Below the pieces are notes generated by a model. The model was not told where the DNA came from, made no database searches, and saw only the letters and a list, made by a program, of their open reading frames with translations. From Cupriavidus consociatus (GTDB taxonomy: Bacteria > Pseudomonadota > Gammaproteobacteria > Burkholderiales > Burkholderiaceae), in NCBI RefSeq assembly GCF_017814975.1, contig NZ_JAGIQA010000001.1, forward strand, positions 62,001 through 126,000: a DNA stretch of 64,000 nucleotides, written 5' to 3'. Below, piece after piece: positions 17,952 to 26,889 of this stretch (position 1 is its first letter; the number at the start of each line of letters is the position of its first letter). The position numbers and the translations under genes were made by a program.

Positions 17952-19001
17952 ATGCTTGCCTACCTGCTCAAGCGCATCCTGCTGATGATCCCGACGCTGA
18001 TCGGCGTCATCACGCTGACCTTTGTCGTCATCCAGTTCGTCCCGGGCGGCCCGGTCGAGCAGATGATGATGGAACTGAAAGGGCGGGGCGGTGCCGGCGA
18101 AGCCAGCGGTGGCGGCGCCGAATACCGCGGCCGCCGCGGCGTCGACCCGGAGAAGATCAAGGAGATCCAGGCCCTGTACGGCTTCGACAAGCCGCCGCTG
18201 GAGCGCTACTTCCTGATGCTCAAGCGCTTTGCCCAGTTCGACCTGGGCCAGAGCTATTTCCAGCACCGCAGCGTGTGGGAGCTGGTCAAGTCCAAGCTGC
18301 CGGTGTCGGTCAGCCTGGGTTTGTGGACGTTTTTCCTGACCTACCTGATATCGGTGCCGCTTGGCATCTCCAAGGCGATCCGGGCGGGCAGCCGTTTCGA
18401 CGTGGTCACCAGCATCGTCGTGCTGGTCGGCTATGCGATTCCGGGCTTCGTGCTGGGCGTGCTGCTGCTGGTGCTGTTCGGCGGCGGCACCTTCGTGCAG
18501 TGGTTCCCGCTGCGCGGGCTGACCTCGGACAACTGGGAACAGCTATCGCTGATGGGCAAGGTGATGGACTACCTGTGGCACCTGGTGCTGCCGATCACCG
18601 CCTCGGTGGTGGGCAGCTTCGCCGTGGTGACCATGCTGACCAAGAACGCCTTCCTGGAGGAAATCCGCAAGCAGTATGTGCTGACCGCCCGGGCCAAGGG
18701 CCTGGGCGAGCGCCGCGTGCTATGGAAGCACGTGTTCCGCAACGCGCTGATCCCGCTGGTGACCGGCTTTCCGGCGGCCTTTATCGGCGCCTTCTTCACC
18801 GGCTCGCTGCTGATCGAGACGCTGTTCTCACTCGACGGGCTGGGCTTGCTGTCGTATGAGGCCGTGCTGCGGCGCGACTACCCGGTGGTGCTCGGCACGC
18901 TCTACCTGTTCACGCTGATCGGGCTGGTCACGCGCCTGATCTCCGACGTCTGCTACGTGCTGGTCGATCCCCGCATCCATTTCGAGGGCCTGCACCGATG
19001 A
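17952..19001 (+). CDS. yejB: Oligopeptide ABC permease (YejB-like)
   Basis: This 349-residue inner-membrane permease has TM1 at the N-terminus (ILLMIPTLIGVITLTFVVIQ), a periplasmic domain with the YRGRRGVDPEKIKEIQALYG stretch, then about five helices. The cytoplasmic coupling (EAA-like) loop is YVLTARAKGLGERRVLWKH. AAGGA lies upstream of the ATG. It follows yejA by 41 bp and overlaps yejE by 4 bp. Confidence 0.92.
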   Translation: MLAYLLKRILLMIPTLIGVITLTFVVIQFVPGGPVEQMMMELKGRGGAGEASGGGAEYRGRRGVDPEKIKEIQALYGFDKPPLERYFLMLKRFAQFDLGQSYFQHRSVWELVKSKLPVSVSLGLWTFFLTYLISVPLGISKAIRAGSRFDVVTSIVVLVGYAIPGFVLGVLLLVLFGGGTFVQWFPLRGLTSDNWEQLSLMGKVMDYLWHLVLPITASVVGSFAVVTMLTKNAFLEEIRKQYVLTARAKGLGERRVLWKHVFRNALIPLVTGFPAAFIGAFFTGSLLIETLFSLDGLGLLSYEAVLRRDYPVVLGTLYLFTLIGLVTRLISDVCYVLVDPRIHFEGLHR

Positions 19002-20134
19002 AACCGTTCTCGCACGCGGTGCCCAACGGCCTGCCGCATTCGCCCTCGCCGCGCCAGCGCGCCTGGCAGCGTTTCCGGCGCAATCGCCGCGGCTACTGGA
19101 GCCTGGTGATCTTCGTCGCCATCTTCGTGCTGAGCCTGGGCGCCGAGGTATTGTCCAGCAATCGCCCGCTGATGGTGCGCTACAAGGGTGACTACTACTT
19201 CCCGATCGTCAAGACCTATCCGGAGACGACCTTCGGCGGCGACTTCCCTACGCCGGCCGATTATCTCGATCCGTTTATCCGCGACCGCATCACCTCTGAG
19301 GACAACTTTGCGGTCTTCCCGCTGAACCGGTATTCGTATGACTCGTTGAACTACTTCGCCAAGGAGCCCAACCCGGCGCCGCCCTCGGCCGAGAACTGGC
19401 TCGGCACCGACGACCGCGGCCGCGACATCCTGGCGCGGCTGCTGTACGGCTTCCGCGTGTCGGTGCTGTTCAGCCTGGCGCTGACCGTGATCGGCGTGGT
19501 GATCGGCACGCTGACCGGGGCGCTGATGGGCTTCTTTGGCGGCCGCTTCGACCTGTTTTCGCAGCGTGCCATCGAGATCTGGAGCTCGATGCCTGAGCTG
19601 TACCTGCTGATTATCTTCGCATCGATCTTCGAGCCCAGCCTGGCGCTGCTGATCATCCTGCTCTCGCTGTTCGGCTGGATGGGGCTGTCCGACTACGTGC
19701 GTGCCGAGTTCTACCGCAACCGCTCGCTGGACTACGTCAAGGCGGCGCGGGCGTTGGGCTTGTCCAATGTGCAGATCATGTGGCGCCATATCCTGCCCAA
19801 CAGCTTGACCCCGGTGATCACGTTCCTGCCGTTCCGCATGAGCGCAGCCATCCTGGCACTGACCAGCCTGGACTTCCTCGGCCTGGGCGTGCCGCCGACC
19901 ACGCCCAGCCTGGGCGAACTGCTGGCGCAGGGCAAGGGCAACCTCGATGCCTGGTGGATTTCGCTGTCGACCTTCACCGTGCTGGTGGTGACGCTGATGC
20001 TGCTGACCTTCATGGGCGACGCGCTGCGCGATGCCTTCGACACCCGCCTGGGCCTGGCCGCGCTGCGTGGCCGGGTTGAACCCAAGGTCCCGGCCGGCGC
20101 GCCGACGGGGACCGCACCGGGGGTGACGCCATGA
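18998..20134 (+). CDS. yejE: Oligopeptide ABC permease (YejE-like)
   Basis: The 378-residue partner permease has an N-terminal helix (SLVIFVAIFVLSLGAEVL), a long periplasmic insert with GDYYFPIVKTYPETTFGGDF that is characteristic of YejE, and five further helices. The EAA-like loop reads YVKAARALGLSNVQIMWRH. It forms the heterodimeric channel with YejB. It overlaps both neighbours by 4 bp, indicating translational coupling. Confidence 0.92.
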   Translation: MKPFSHAVPNGLPHSPSPRQRAWQRFRRNRRGYWSLVIFVAIFVLSLGAEVLSSNRPLMVRYKGDYYFPIVKTYPETTFGGDFPTPADYLDPFIRDRITSEDNFAVFPLNRYSYDSLNYFAKEPNPAPPSAENWLGTDDRGRDILARLLYGFRVSVLFSLALTVIGVVIGTLTGALMGFFGGRFDLFSQRAIEIWSSMPELYLLIIFASIFEPSLALLIILLSLFGWMGLSDYVRAEFYRNRSLDYVKAARALGLSNVQIMWRHILPNSLTPVITFLPFRMSAAILALTSLDFLGLGVPPTTPSLGELLAQGKGNLDAWWISLSTFTVLVVTLMLLTFMGDALRDAFDTRLGLAALRGRVEPKVPAGAPTGTAPGVTP

Positions 20135-21807
20135 GCGCGTTTTCGTCAGTCGCGCCAGTCCTCCAGGCCGGAGCCGCGGCCGCGCTGGCAGCAGCGCCGG
20201 CGCCTGGCTCTACGCTGATGTGCGTGGACAAGCTGTCTGTCACCTTCGGCCATGGCGAACATGCCACCCGCGCGGTGCGCGAGGTCAGTTTCGACCTGCG
20301 CGCCGGCGAGCGCTACGCGCTGGTCGGCGAATCCGGCTCGGGCAAGACCGTGACCGCGCTGGCCATGCTGCGTCTGGTGGAAGATGCCTACTACGACGGT
20401 GCAATTCGCTTCGAAGGCAAGAACCTGCTCGACGTTTCCGACCGCGAGATGCGGGCAATCCGCGGTGCCGAGATCGCGATGATCTTCCAGGAACCGATGA
20501 CGGCGCTGAACCCGCTATACACCATCGGCAACCAGATCGTCGAAACACTGGCGCTGCACGAAGGCCTGGACCGCCGCGCCGCGCGCGAGCGTGCCATCGC
20601 GTTGCTGGAGCGCACCGGCATCACCGACGCCGCCCACCGTTTCGATAGCTTCCCGCACCAGCTGTCCGGCGGCCAGCGCCAGCGTGCCATGATCGCCATG
20701 GCGCTGGCGTGCCGGCCCAAGCTGCTGCTGGCCGACGAGCCCACCACGGCGCTGGATGTGACCATCCGCGCCCAGATCATGGACCTGCTGCGCGACCTGC
20801 AGGCCGAATTCGGCATGGCGGTGATGCTGATTACCCACGACCTGAACCTGGTGCGTTCCTTTGCCCAGCGCGTGGGCGTGATGGAGAAGGGCGTGCTGGT
20901 CGAGACCGGCGAAACCGCCCAGGTGTTTGCCGCCCCCCAGCACCCGTACACGCGCAAGCTGATCGACAGCCGTCCGAAGCGCGAGGTACTGCCGCTGGTG
21001 CCGCTGGCGCCGGTGCTGCTGGAGGCGCGCAACCTCAGCGTCAACTACGCGCGCAAGCGCCGCGGCCTCGCTGGCTGGTTCGGCAAGGACCAGTTCGCGG
21101 CGGTCAAGGATGTCGATTTCCAGCTGCGCGAAGGCGAGACCATCGGCATCGTTGGCGAATCCGGGTCGGGCAAGACCACGCTGGCCCATACGGTGCTGGC
21201 GCTGCAGCGCAAGGGCGCTGGCACCATCCATTTCCTGGGCCGCAGCTTCGACGACGCCACGCGCAAGGACCGCTGCCAACTGCGCTCGCGCATGCAGGTG
21301 GTGTTCCAGGACCCGTTCGGCTCGCTGTCGCCGCGCATGACGATCGAGCAGATCGTCGGCGAGGGACTGGCGCTGCACCAGCCAGGCTTGTCGCGCGAGG
21401 CCACGCGCGAGCGCGTGATCGACGCCCTGCGCGAAGTCGGGCTCGACCGCACCGCGCTGGGGCGCTATCCGCACGAGTTCTCCGGTGGACAGCGCCAGCG
21501 CATCGCGATCGCGCGCGTGCTGATACTCAAGCCCCAGGTGCTGGTACTGGACGAGCCAACCTCGGCGCTGGACGTCTCGATCCAGCAGCAGGTGCTGGCG
21601 CTGCTGTCGCAGTTGCAGCACAAGTACAACCTCAGCTACCTGTTTATCAGCCACGACCTCGCGGTGATCCGGGCCATGGCGCACCGGGTGATCGTGATGA
21701 AGGCGGGGGAGGTGGTCGAGACGGGGGAAACCGAGGCGGTGCTCGGTGCACCGCAGCATCCCTATACCTGCAAGCTGATGGCCGCTGCGCAGGTTGGTGC
21801 CGCCTGA
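20131..21807 (+). CDS. yejF: Oligopeptide ABC ATPase with two nucleotide-binding domains (YejF-like)
   Basis: This 558-residue protein fuses two ATPase domains. Domain 1 has Walker A GESGSGKT (66-73), signature LSGGQRQR and Walker B LLLADEPTTALD. Domain 2 has Walker A GESGSGKT (about 342-349), signature FSGGQRQR and Walker B VLVLDEPTSALD. Both halves look catalytically complete. It powers the YejBE channel. A terminator follows 31 bp after the stop, closing the yejABEF operon. Confidence 0.94.
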   Translation: MSAFSSVAPVLQAGAAAALAAAPAPGSTLMCVDKLSVTFGHGEHATRAVREVSFDLRAGERYALVGESGSGKTVTALAMLRLVEDAYYDGAIRFEGKNLLDVSDREMRAIRGAEIAMIFQEPMTALNPLYTIGNQIVETLALHEGLDRRAARERAIALLERTGITDAAHRFDSFPHQLSGGQRQRAMIAMALACRPKLLLADEPTTALDVTIRAQIMDLLRDLQAEFGMAVMLITHDLNLVRSFAQRVGVMEKGVLVETGETAQVFAAPQHPYTRKLIDSRPKREVLPLVPLAPVLLEARNLSVNYARKRRGLAGWFGKDQFAAVKDVDFQLREGETIGIVGESGSGKTTLAHTVLALQRKGAGTIHFLGRSFDDATRKDRCQLRSRMQVVFQDPFGSLSPRMTIEQIVGEGLALHQPGLSREATRERVIDALREVGLDRTALGRYPHEFSGGQRQRIAIARVLILKPQVLVLDEPTSALDVSIQQQVLALLSQLQHKYNLSYLFISHDLAVIRAMAHRVIVMKAGEVVETGETEAVLGAPQHPYTCKLMAAAQVGAA

Positions 21808-21838
21808 CCGCTGTGCCCTGCAGCATCGCTTTTCACGC

Positions 21839-21858
21839 CGCCGCCCTGGCGGCGTTTT
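21839..21858 (+). terminator. Terminator of the yej operon
   Basis: The stem CGCCGC-CCTG-GCGGCG is followed by TTTT. Only 6 bp long but all GC, and placed 31 bp after yejF. Confidence 0.65.
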
Positions 21859-22205
21859 GATATGCGCAATCCGATAAACAGGATGCGAAATTCGGCCTAT
21901 ATCGTTGATTCGCAAGTCAAATCCGGCGAATTTGTAACGAACTTTGACATGTGAATGACAACCCTTTACCATCCCGCGAGTACTACTTTTGGGGGTGGTG
22001 TCTCCTGCGCATTGAATCGTGCACTGCACGTTGATGGTGCATCGTCCGGGCAAACCGGGGCGCAATAGCGTCCTTCCAGCCGGGCGCGGATGTTGCGTAG
22101 CGTCCCCCTGTAGTGCCGGCGTGGTGCACACGCCGTACACAGATACCCCAGCAGCCCCGGACTTTGTGCCGGGGCTTGCTTTGGAAACGATCAACGGGAG
22201 AACCA
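21859..22205 (+). other. Promoter and long structured leader of the NlpC/P60 gene
   Basis: TTGACA (21944-21949) and TACCAT (21967-21972), 17 bases apart, form a good sigma-70 promoter. The predicted transcript begins near 21980, leaving a leader of about 225 nt before the ATG. It contains several inverted repeats, including GTGCACTGCAC near 22019 and GGTGCACACGCC near 22125, and ends with a terminator-like hairpin at 22153-22182. No known riboswitch was recognised and no small ORF is convincing. Confidence 0.5.
22153..22182 (+). promoter_or_regulatory. Terminator-like hairpin in the leader of the NlpC/P60 gene
   Basis: AGCCCCGG (22153-22160) pairs with CCGGGGCT (22169-22176) across an 8-base loop and is followed by TGCTTT, 24 bases before the start codon. 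This is a possible attenuator or ribosome-access control element. The weak T-tract leaves it uncertain. Confidence 0.4.
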
Positions 22206-22886
22206 ATGCAGCGATCGGTACTACATTCCCTGGCGCGCGCCGCCGTCGGAATTGCCATTGCCTGCGGTGCGACTGTGTCGAATGGAGTGCTGGCGGACAC
22301 GGTGTTCAAGGACGCCGACGCCCGTATCGATGCCACGGCCTCGGCCGCCGACTCGCATGCGGAAGGCAAGCGTGGCTTGCTGTCGTCGATGGTGAATTCC
22401 ACCAGCAACGTTGCCAGCAAGGCTGGCGACCTCGTCATGAACGCGCTGGGCCTGATCGGCGTGCGTTACCGCTTCGGCGGCAACAGCCCCGAATCCGGCC
22501 TGGACTGCAGCGGCTTTGTCCGCTACGTGTTCCAGGACACCTTCGGCTTCATGCTGCCGCGCCGCTCTGTCGAAATCAGCCGTGTCGGCACCAATGTGGC
22601 GAGCAGCGACCTGCGTCCGGGCGACCTGGTGTTTTTCAACACCATGCGCCAGACCTTCTCGCACGTCGGCATCTATATTGGCGACAACAAGTTCGTGCAC
22701 GCCCCCTCGACAGGCAGCAAGATCCGTGTCGACGACATGCGCGCCGCGTACTGGGTGACGCGCTACAACGGTGCACGCCGTATCGAGGACGATGGCAACC
22801 GCCGCAGCGAAAGCCTCGGCGATATGGTCGAGACGCTCAAGCGCTACGATCCCAAGGCCGTACGCGCCACCATGTACGGCGGCTGA
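22206..22886 (+). CDS. Exported NlpC/P60 cell-wall endopeptidase
   Basis: This 226-residue peptidoglycan hydrolase probably cuts within stem peptides. A signal peptide (cleavage near NGVLA, residue 30) precedes a linker and a C-terminal NlpC/P60 domain. The catalytic residues are all visible: Cys101 (LDCSGFVRY), His153 (FSHVGIYIG) and the third polar residue His165 (KFVHAP). ATG 22206 is preferred because GGGAG lies seven bases upstream and it gives a proper signal peptide. It is monocistronic, with a long leader and a bidirectional terminator downstream. Confidence 0.9.
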   Translation: MQRSVLHSLARAAVGIAIACGATVSNGVLADTVFKDADARIDATASAADSHAEGKRGLLSSMVNSTSNVASKAGDLVMNALGLIGVRYRFGGNSPESGLDCSGFVRYVFQDTFGFMLPRRSVEISRVGTNVASSDLRPGDLVFFNTMRQTFSHVGIYIGDNKFVHAPSTGSKIRVDDMRAAYWVTRYNGARRIEDDGNRRSESLGDMVETLKRYDPKAVRATMYGG

Positions 22887-22910
22887 GCTTCATCGCAACG
22901 CCACCAACAA

Positions 22911-22935
22911 AAAGGACTGCCGCGGCAGTCCTTTT
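22911..22935. terminator. Bidirectional terminator between the NlpC/P60 and patatin genes
   Basis: AAGGACTGCC-GC-GGCAGTCCTT is a perfect palindrome flanked by A-run and T-run, so it can end transcription from both convergent genes. Confidence 0.85.
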
Positions 22936-22957
22936 CGTTTGCCCGCGTCCGGCGCCG

Positions 22958-23887
22958 CTAATGCGTCGCCACCGTGCTGGCCGGCTGCAGCCGCGCCTGC
23001 TCCAGCTTCTGCCGCAGCGTGGCCATTGCCGCGGCGGTCGCCTGTTCGCCCGCCAGCACCGCGCGGTTGCGGGCGTTAAAGTCGCTGCCGCTCATGTCGG
23101 GCAGCTCGGGGCGGATCACCACGTCGGCGCGCGACAGCGCCATCTTGTTGATCGACTGGCCCATGATCGCGGTGGTCTGCAGCAGCACGCCGCTCTGGCC
23201 GGCGTTCTTCTGCGCCGACGGGTCGGCGGAGATATTAACCGCGATGACGAAGTCGGCGCCCATGGCGCGCGCCGAGTCGACCGGCACCGGCTCGACCAGC
23301 CCGCCGTCGACGTAGTCGTGCCCCTGGATCGATACCGGCTGGAACACGCCCGGCACGCTGCTCGACGCACGCACCGCCTGCCCGGTATTGCCGCGGCGGA
23401 ACAGGATCTTCTCGCCGGTCTTCAGGTCGGTGGCGACGATGCCCAGCGGCAGCTTCATCGCTTCGATCGGCCGGTTCTGCACCTGGCGGTTGACGTAGTT
23501 CTGCAGTGCCTCGCCCTTGAGCCAGCCGCCGAAGCGGGTGCCGAAAGGCAGGGCCCAGTCGGCGATCGAGGCCTCGTCCATGGTCAGCGCCAGCTTGTTC
23601 AGCCGGAAGCCGTCCAGGCCGCTCGCGTACAGCGCGGCCACGACCGCGCCGGCGCTGGTGCCGGTCACCAGGTCGGCGTGGATCCCCTGCGCCTCGAGCG
23701 CCTTGATCACCCCGATATGGGCAAAGCCGCGCGCGGCGCCGCCGCCAAGTGCCAGGCCGATCTTGATCGGGCGGGGAGTGGGCGGGACGGCGGGCGTGGT
23801 TGCCACCGGCGGCGCTGTGCGCGGGCCGAAGGCGCAGCCCGCCAGCAGGGTGGCCGCGGAGAGGCCGAGGAATTGACGTCGTTGCAT
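22958..23887 (-). CDS. Patatin-like phospholipase lipoprotein (RssA/NTE family)
   Basis: This 309-residue esterase has a signal peptide with lipobox LLAGC (Cys18), so it should be lipid-anchored; an RR pair at residues 3-4 is also present. The patatin domain (about 41-250) shows the oxyanion-hole LGGGAARGFAHIG, nucleophile Ser78 in GTSAG and Asp194 in YVDGG, so the Ser-Asp dyad is intact. Likely role: hydrolysis of membrane phospholipids or lysophospholipids. It converges with the NlpC/P60 gene and diverges from gltX. Confidence 0.9.
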   Translation of the reverse strand: MQRRQFLGLSAATLLAGCAFGPRTAPPVATTPAVPPTPRPIKIGLALGGGAARGFAHIGVIKALEAQGIHADLVTGTSAGAVVAALYASGLDGFRLNKLALTMDEASIADWALPFGTRFGGWLKGEALQNYVNRQVQNRPIEAMKLPLGIVATDLKTGEKILFRRGNTGQAVRASSSVPGVFQPVSIQGHDYVDGGLVEPVPVDSARAMGADFVIAVNISADPSAQKNAGQSGVLLQTTAIMGQSINKMALSRADVVIRPELPDMSGSDFNARNRAVLAGEQATAAAMATLRQKLEQARLQPASTVATH

Positions 23888-24067
23888 GAAGCGGGATCAG
23901 TAAATCAGGGGTGGCCGGTAAGGTGACATGTGATGTCGACGATGCTTGATGTTGTATGACGCGGCTTGCGTCGGCATGCCTGTCGACCGGCACGATCTCA
24001 GACCGGCGCAAGCATAAATGATTCCGCGCACGACCGGCGCCATGCGGAAGGCGGCGGAGCGTGCTTG

Positions 24068-24073
24068 TATAAT
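24068..24073 (+). promoter_or_regulatory. -10 element upstream of gltX
   Basis: A perfect TATAAT at 24068-24073 predicts a start near 24080; no strong -35 box is visible 17 bases upstream. The transcript would begin about 12 bases before the leader hairpin at 24092. Confidence 0.55.
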
Positions 24074-24091
24074 GCAAAGCCTGCACATACC

Positions 24092-24132
24092 AGCCCGCGC
24101 GCGCCGCTGCGCGCGGGCTTTCTTGTTTCTGC
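24092..24132 (+). promoter_or_regulatory. Terminator-like hairpin in the gltX leader
   Basis: AGCCCGCGCGC (24092-24102) and GCGCGCGGGCT (24109-24119) form an 11-bp stem with a 6-base loop, followed by TTTCTTGTTTCT. It sits between the -10 box and the gltX start at 24141, so it may attenuate gltX transcription or end transcripts from upstream. Confidence 0.55.
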
Positions 24133-24140
24133 CCCTGACC

Positions 24141-25547
24141 ATGACCCAACGCGTCCGCACCCGCTTTGCGCCGAGCCCGACTGGCTTCATCCACCTCGGC
24201 AATATCCGCTCCGCGCTCTATCCCTGGGCCTTCGCCCGCCGCATGAAGGGCGACTTCATCCTGCGCATCGAAGACACCGACGTCGAGCGTTCGTCGCAGG
24301 AAGCGGTCGACGTGATCCTGGAGAGCATGGCCTGGCTGGACATGGACATCGACGAAGGCCCGTTCTACCAGATGCAGCGCATGGACCGCTATCGGGAGGT
24401 CGTGGCGCAGATGGTCGATGCCGGCCTGGCCTACCGCTGCTACATGAGCACCGCGGAACTCGACGCACTGCGCGAGGCCCAGCGCGAGCGCGGCGAGAAG
24501 CCTCGCTACAACGGCTTCTGGCGCCCGGAAGAGGGCAAAGTCCTGCCCGAGCCGCCGGCCGGCGTGGACCCGGTGATCCGCTTCAGGAACCCGATCGGCG
24601 GCAGCGTGGTGTGGGACGACGCGGTCAAGGGCCGCATCGAGATTTCCAACGACGAACTCGATGACCTGGTGATCGCGCGCCCGGACGGCACGCCCACGTA
24701 CAACTTCTGCGTGGTGGTGGACGACCTCGACATGAAGATCACGCACGTGATCCGCGGCGACGACCACGTCAACAACACCCCGCGCCAGATCAACATCATC
24801 CGCGCGCTCGGCGGCACCGCGCCGGTCTACGCGCACCTGCCGACCGTGCTGAACGAGCAGGGCGAGAAGATGAGCAAGCGCCACGGTGCCATGGCCGTAA
24901 CCGGCTACCGCGACGAAGGCTACCTGCCGGAAGCCGTGCTGAACTACCTGGCCCGACTGGGCTGGGCCCACGGCGATGCCGAGATTTTCTCGCGCGAGCA
25001 GTTCATCGAGTGGTTCGACCTGGAGCACCTGGGCAAGTCGCCGGCGCAGTACAACCCGGAAAAGCTGGCCTGGCTGAATAACCACTACATCAAGGTCGGC
25101 GATAACCAGCGCCTGGCCGAATTGACGCGGTCGTTTATCGAAGCGCTGGGTGGCAAGGTGGAAGGTGCCGATCTGGTCGGCGTGGTGGCTCTGGTGAAAG
25201 ATCGCGCCAACACGCTGAAGGAAGTCGCACAGGCCGCGCTGCTGTTCTATCGCGGCGAGCCGCAGGCGGATGCCGCGCTCAAGGCCGAGCACCTGACGCC
25301 GGAGATCCAGCCCGCGCTGGCCGCGCTGTCCGGCCAGCTGGCCGCGCTGCCTGAGTGGACGCGCGCGGCCATCAGCGCGACCTTCAAGGCGGTGCTGGCC
25401 GAATTCGGCCTGAAGATGCCCAAGCTGGCCATGCCGGTGCGCCTGCTGGTAGCGGGCCAACTGCAAACGCCGAGCATTGACGCGGTGCTCGAACTGTTCG
25501 GCCGCGACACGGTGTTGCGCCGCCTGGGCGCCGGTATCGCCGCGTAA
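24141..25547 (+). CDS. gltX: Glutamyl-tRNA synthetase
   Basis: This 468-residue class I enzyme charges tRNA-Glu. It has the HIGH-type motif in [11 protein letters not shown] (residues 10-20) and the KMSKS-type motif KMSKRHG (about 243-249). Length and C-terminal anticodon-binding region are normal for bacterial GltX. ATG 24141 gives the canonical N-terminus [14 protein letters not shown]; longer starts would translate through the leader hairpin. A tRNA operon containing tRNA-Glu follows 280 bp downstream. Confidence 0.95.
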   Translation: MTQRVRTRFAPSPTGFIHLGNIRSALYPWAFARRMKGDFILRIEDTDVERSSQEAVDVILESMAWLDMDIDEGPFYQMQRMDRYREVVAQMVDAGLAYRCYMSTAELDALREAQRERGEKPRYNGFWRPEEGKVLPEPPAGVDPVIRFRNPIGGSVVWDDAVKGRIEISNDELDDLVIARPDGTPTYNFCVVVDDLDMKITHVIRGDDHVNNTPRQINIIRALGGTAPVYAHLPTVLNEQGEKMSKRHGAMAVTGYRDEGYLPEAVLNYLARLGWAHGDAEIFSREQFIEWFDLEHLGKSPAQYNPEKLAWLNNHYIKVGDNQRLAELTRSFIEALGGKVEGADLVGVVALVKDRANTLKEVAQAALLFYRGEPQADAALKAEHLTPEIQPALAALSGQLAALPEWTRAAISATFKAVLAEFGLKMPKLAMPVRLLVAGQLQTPSIDAVLELFGRDTVLRRLGAGIAA

Positions 25548-25725
25548 AAAAAATGTCGCAAAAGTCCGTGCCGGGGGCTTGCGCTCCGGGCCAGAGTTGC
25601 GCATAATCTCGTTCTCCCTGCAGCGCGGTCCCTGACCAAGCGGGCTGACGGATCTGAAAGGATCCACGCGATCTCCGCACTTTTAGAAAGCAAAGAGAAA
25701 AAGCGAAAAAAGTTAAAATGGGAGC

Positions 25726-25753
25726 TTGCAAAGATTAGTAGTTGATATATAAT
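25726..25753 (+). promoter_or_regulatory. Promoter of the first Ala-Glu-Asp tRNA operon
   Basis: TTGCAA (25726-25731) and TATAAT (25748-25753), 16 bases apart, in an AT-rich island. The same ATATATAATCT core recurs before the second operon copy. A weaker TTGCGC/CATAAT pair (25580-25608) could be an additional start. Confidence 0.7.
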
Positions 25754-25823
25754 CTTGGCTTCGCTTGAAACGGCAGTTAAATCAAGCGAAAATAACGCAA
25801 GTCGCAGTAAATGGCAGTACCAT

Positions 25824-25899
<76 letters not shown>

Positions 25900-25965
25900 A
25901 GATTCAGGCGGCATCCAGTCAGTATCGGATGGCGCCAGACGGAACGTGTTGAAAAACAAGTTTCT

Positions 25966-26041
25966 GTCCCCTTCGTCTAGAGGCCTAGGACATCACCCTT
26001 TCACGGTGAGTACAGGGGTTCGAATCCCCTAGGGGACGCCA
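25966..26041 (+). tRNA. tRNA-Glu (anticodon TTC), copy 1
   Basis: The 76-nt cloverleaf has acceptor GTCCCCT/AGGGGAC, an anticodon arm CACCCTTTCACGGTG giving TTC, a T-arm with GGGGTTCGAATCCCC and encoded CCA. It lies in the 241-bp block that is repeated exactly at 26537-26777. Confidence 0.96.
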
Positions 26042-26109
26042 AAACAGCCGGGCGTAATCAGACGTCCAGCAGCTGTCTAAAGCAATATGCTTGAGACGGC
26101 GCCGACTAA

Positions 26110-26186
26110 GGAGTGGTAGTTCAGTCGGTTAGAATACCGGCCTGTCACGCCGGGGGTCGCGGGTTCGAGTCCCGTCCACTCCGCCA
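26110..26186 (+). tRNA. tRNA-Asp (anticodon GTC), copy 1
   Basis: The 77-nt cloverleaf has acceptor GGAGTGG/CCACTCC, an anticodon arm CCGGCCTGTCACGCCGG giving GTC, a T-arm GCGGGTTCGAGTCCCGT and encoded CCA. Last gene of the first operon, followed by a terminator. Confidence 0.96.
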
Positions 26187-26191
26187 AAACT

Positions 26192-26229
26192 AAACCCGCA
26201 TGGTTAATCGCCATGCGGGTTTTTCTTTT
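26192..26229 (+). terminator. Terminator of the first tRNA operon
   Basis: AAACCCGCATGG and CCATGCGGGTTT form a 12-bp stem with a 7-base loop, followed by TTCTTTT. A strong intrinsic terminator, showing the two tRNA copies are separate transcription units. Confidence 0.92.
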
Positions 26230-26276
26230 AGGGTGAGGGATTATATTGATAATCACTGCGGCAACAGTGAAAAATG

Positions 26277-26306
26277 TTGCAATCGTTGCGGAAATCGATA
26301 TATAAT
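26277..26306 (+). promoter_or_regulatory. Promoter of the second Ala-Glu-Asp tRNA operon
   Basis: TTGCAA (26277-26282) and TATAAT (26301-26306), 18 bases apart. The -10 context GATATATAATCT matches that of copy 1 while the rest of the upstream region differs. Confidence 0.68.
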
Positions 26307-26372
26307 CTCAACTTCGCTGCAAACACAGCAGTTTGTGAAGGCCGCGAACGCAGTATCAGGCAGTACCCGTAT

Positions 26373-26448
<76 letters not shown>

Positions 26449-26554
26449 AGGATGCGGGAAGCATAAAAAAAGATGCTTCCCAGACGCGAGAAAGTCTGTT
26501 AGAATGATGGACTTTCCAGCGCGCGACAGAAAACGCGTTGAAAAACAAGTTTCT

Positions 26555-26630
26555 GTCCCCTTCGTCTAGAGGCCTAGGACATCACCCTTTCACGGTGAGT
26601 ACAGGGGTTCGAATCCCCTAGGGGACGCCA
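26555..26630 (+). tRNA. tRNA-Glu (anticodon TTC), copy 2
   Basis: Identical to the tRNA-Glu at 25966-26041, anticodon TTC, CCA encoded. Lies within the exact 241-bp repeat. Confidence 0.96.
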
Positions 26631-26698
26631 AAACAGCCGGGCGTAATCAGACGTCCAGCAGCTGTCTAAAGCAATATGCTTGAGACGGCGCCGACTAA

Positions 26699-26775
26699 GG
26701 AGTGGTAGTTCAGTCGGTTAGAATACCGGCCTGTCACGCCGGGGGTCGCGGGTTCGAGTCCCGTCCACTCCGCCA
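26699..26775 (+). tRNA. tRNA-Asp (anticodon GTC), copy 2
   Basis: Identical to the tRNA-Asp at 26110-26186, anticodon GTC, CCA encoded. Last gene of the second operon, directly followed by a terminator. Confidence 0.96.
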
Positions 26776-26780
26776 AATTA

Positions 26781-26810
26781 AACGCCCGCGCAAGCGGGCG
26801 TTTTTCTTTT
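26781..26810 (+). terminator. Terminator of the second tRNA operon
   Basis: AACGCCCGC-GCAA-GCGGGCGTT followed by TTTCTTTT. It sits 114 bp from the norM stop and could also slow convergent transcription from the minus strand. Confidence 0.92.
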
Positions 26811-26889
26811 GAGCTCCAGATTTCCCACGCCTCGACCTGCAGGTGCGCCTGCGGCAAGCACAGGCGCGTCATCGAAGCCTGCGCCCGGC

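Larger units (their letters stand above)
25948..26188 (+). repeat. Exact 241-bp repeat, copy 1 (tRNA-Glu, spacer, tRNA-Asp)
   Basis: Bases 25948-26188 are identical to 26537-26777, including the 68-bp non-coding spacer between the two tRNAs. The flanking spacers and upstream regions have diverged, so the block looks homogenised by gene conversion or recently duplicated. Confidence 0.93.
26537..26777 (+). repeat. Exact 241-bp repeat, copy 2
   Basis: Second copy of the block at 25948-26188, offset by 589 bp. Identity ends just after the tRNA-Asp CCA; the two terminators downstream have different sequences. Confidence 0.93.

Noticed and set aside
23235-25667. An 810-codon minus-strand frame opposite gltX
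   Set aside because: It runs through gltX and into the patatin gene in the wrong frame; no protein features.
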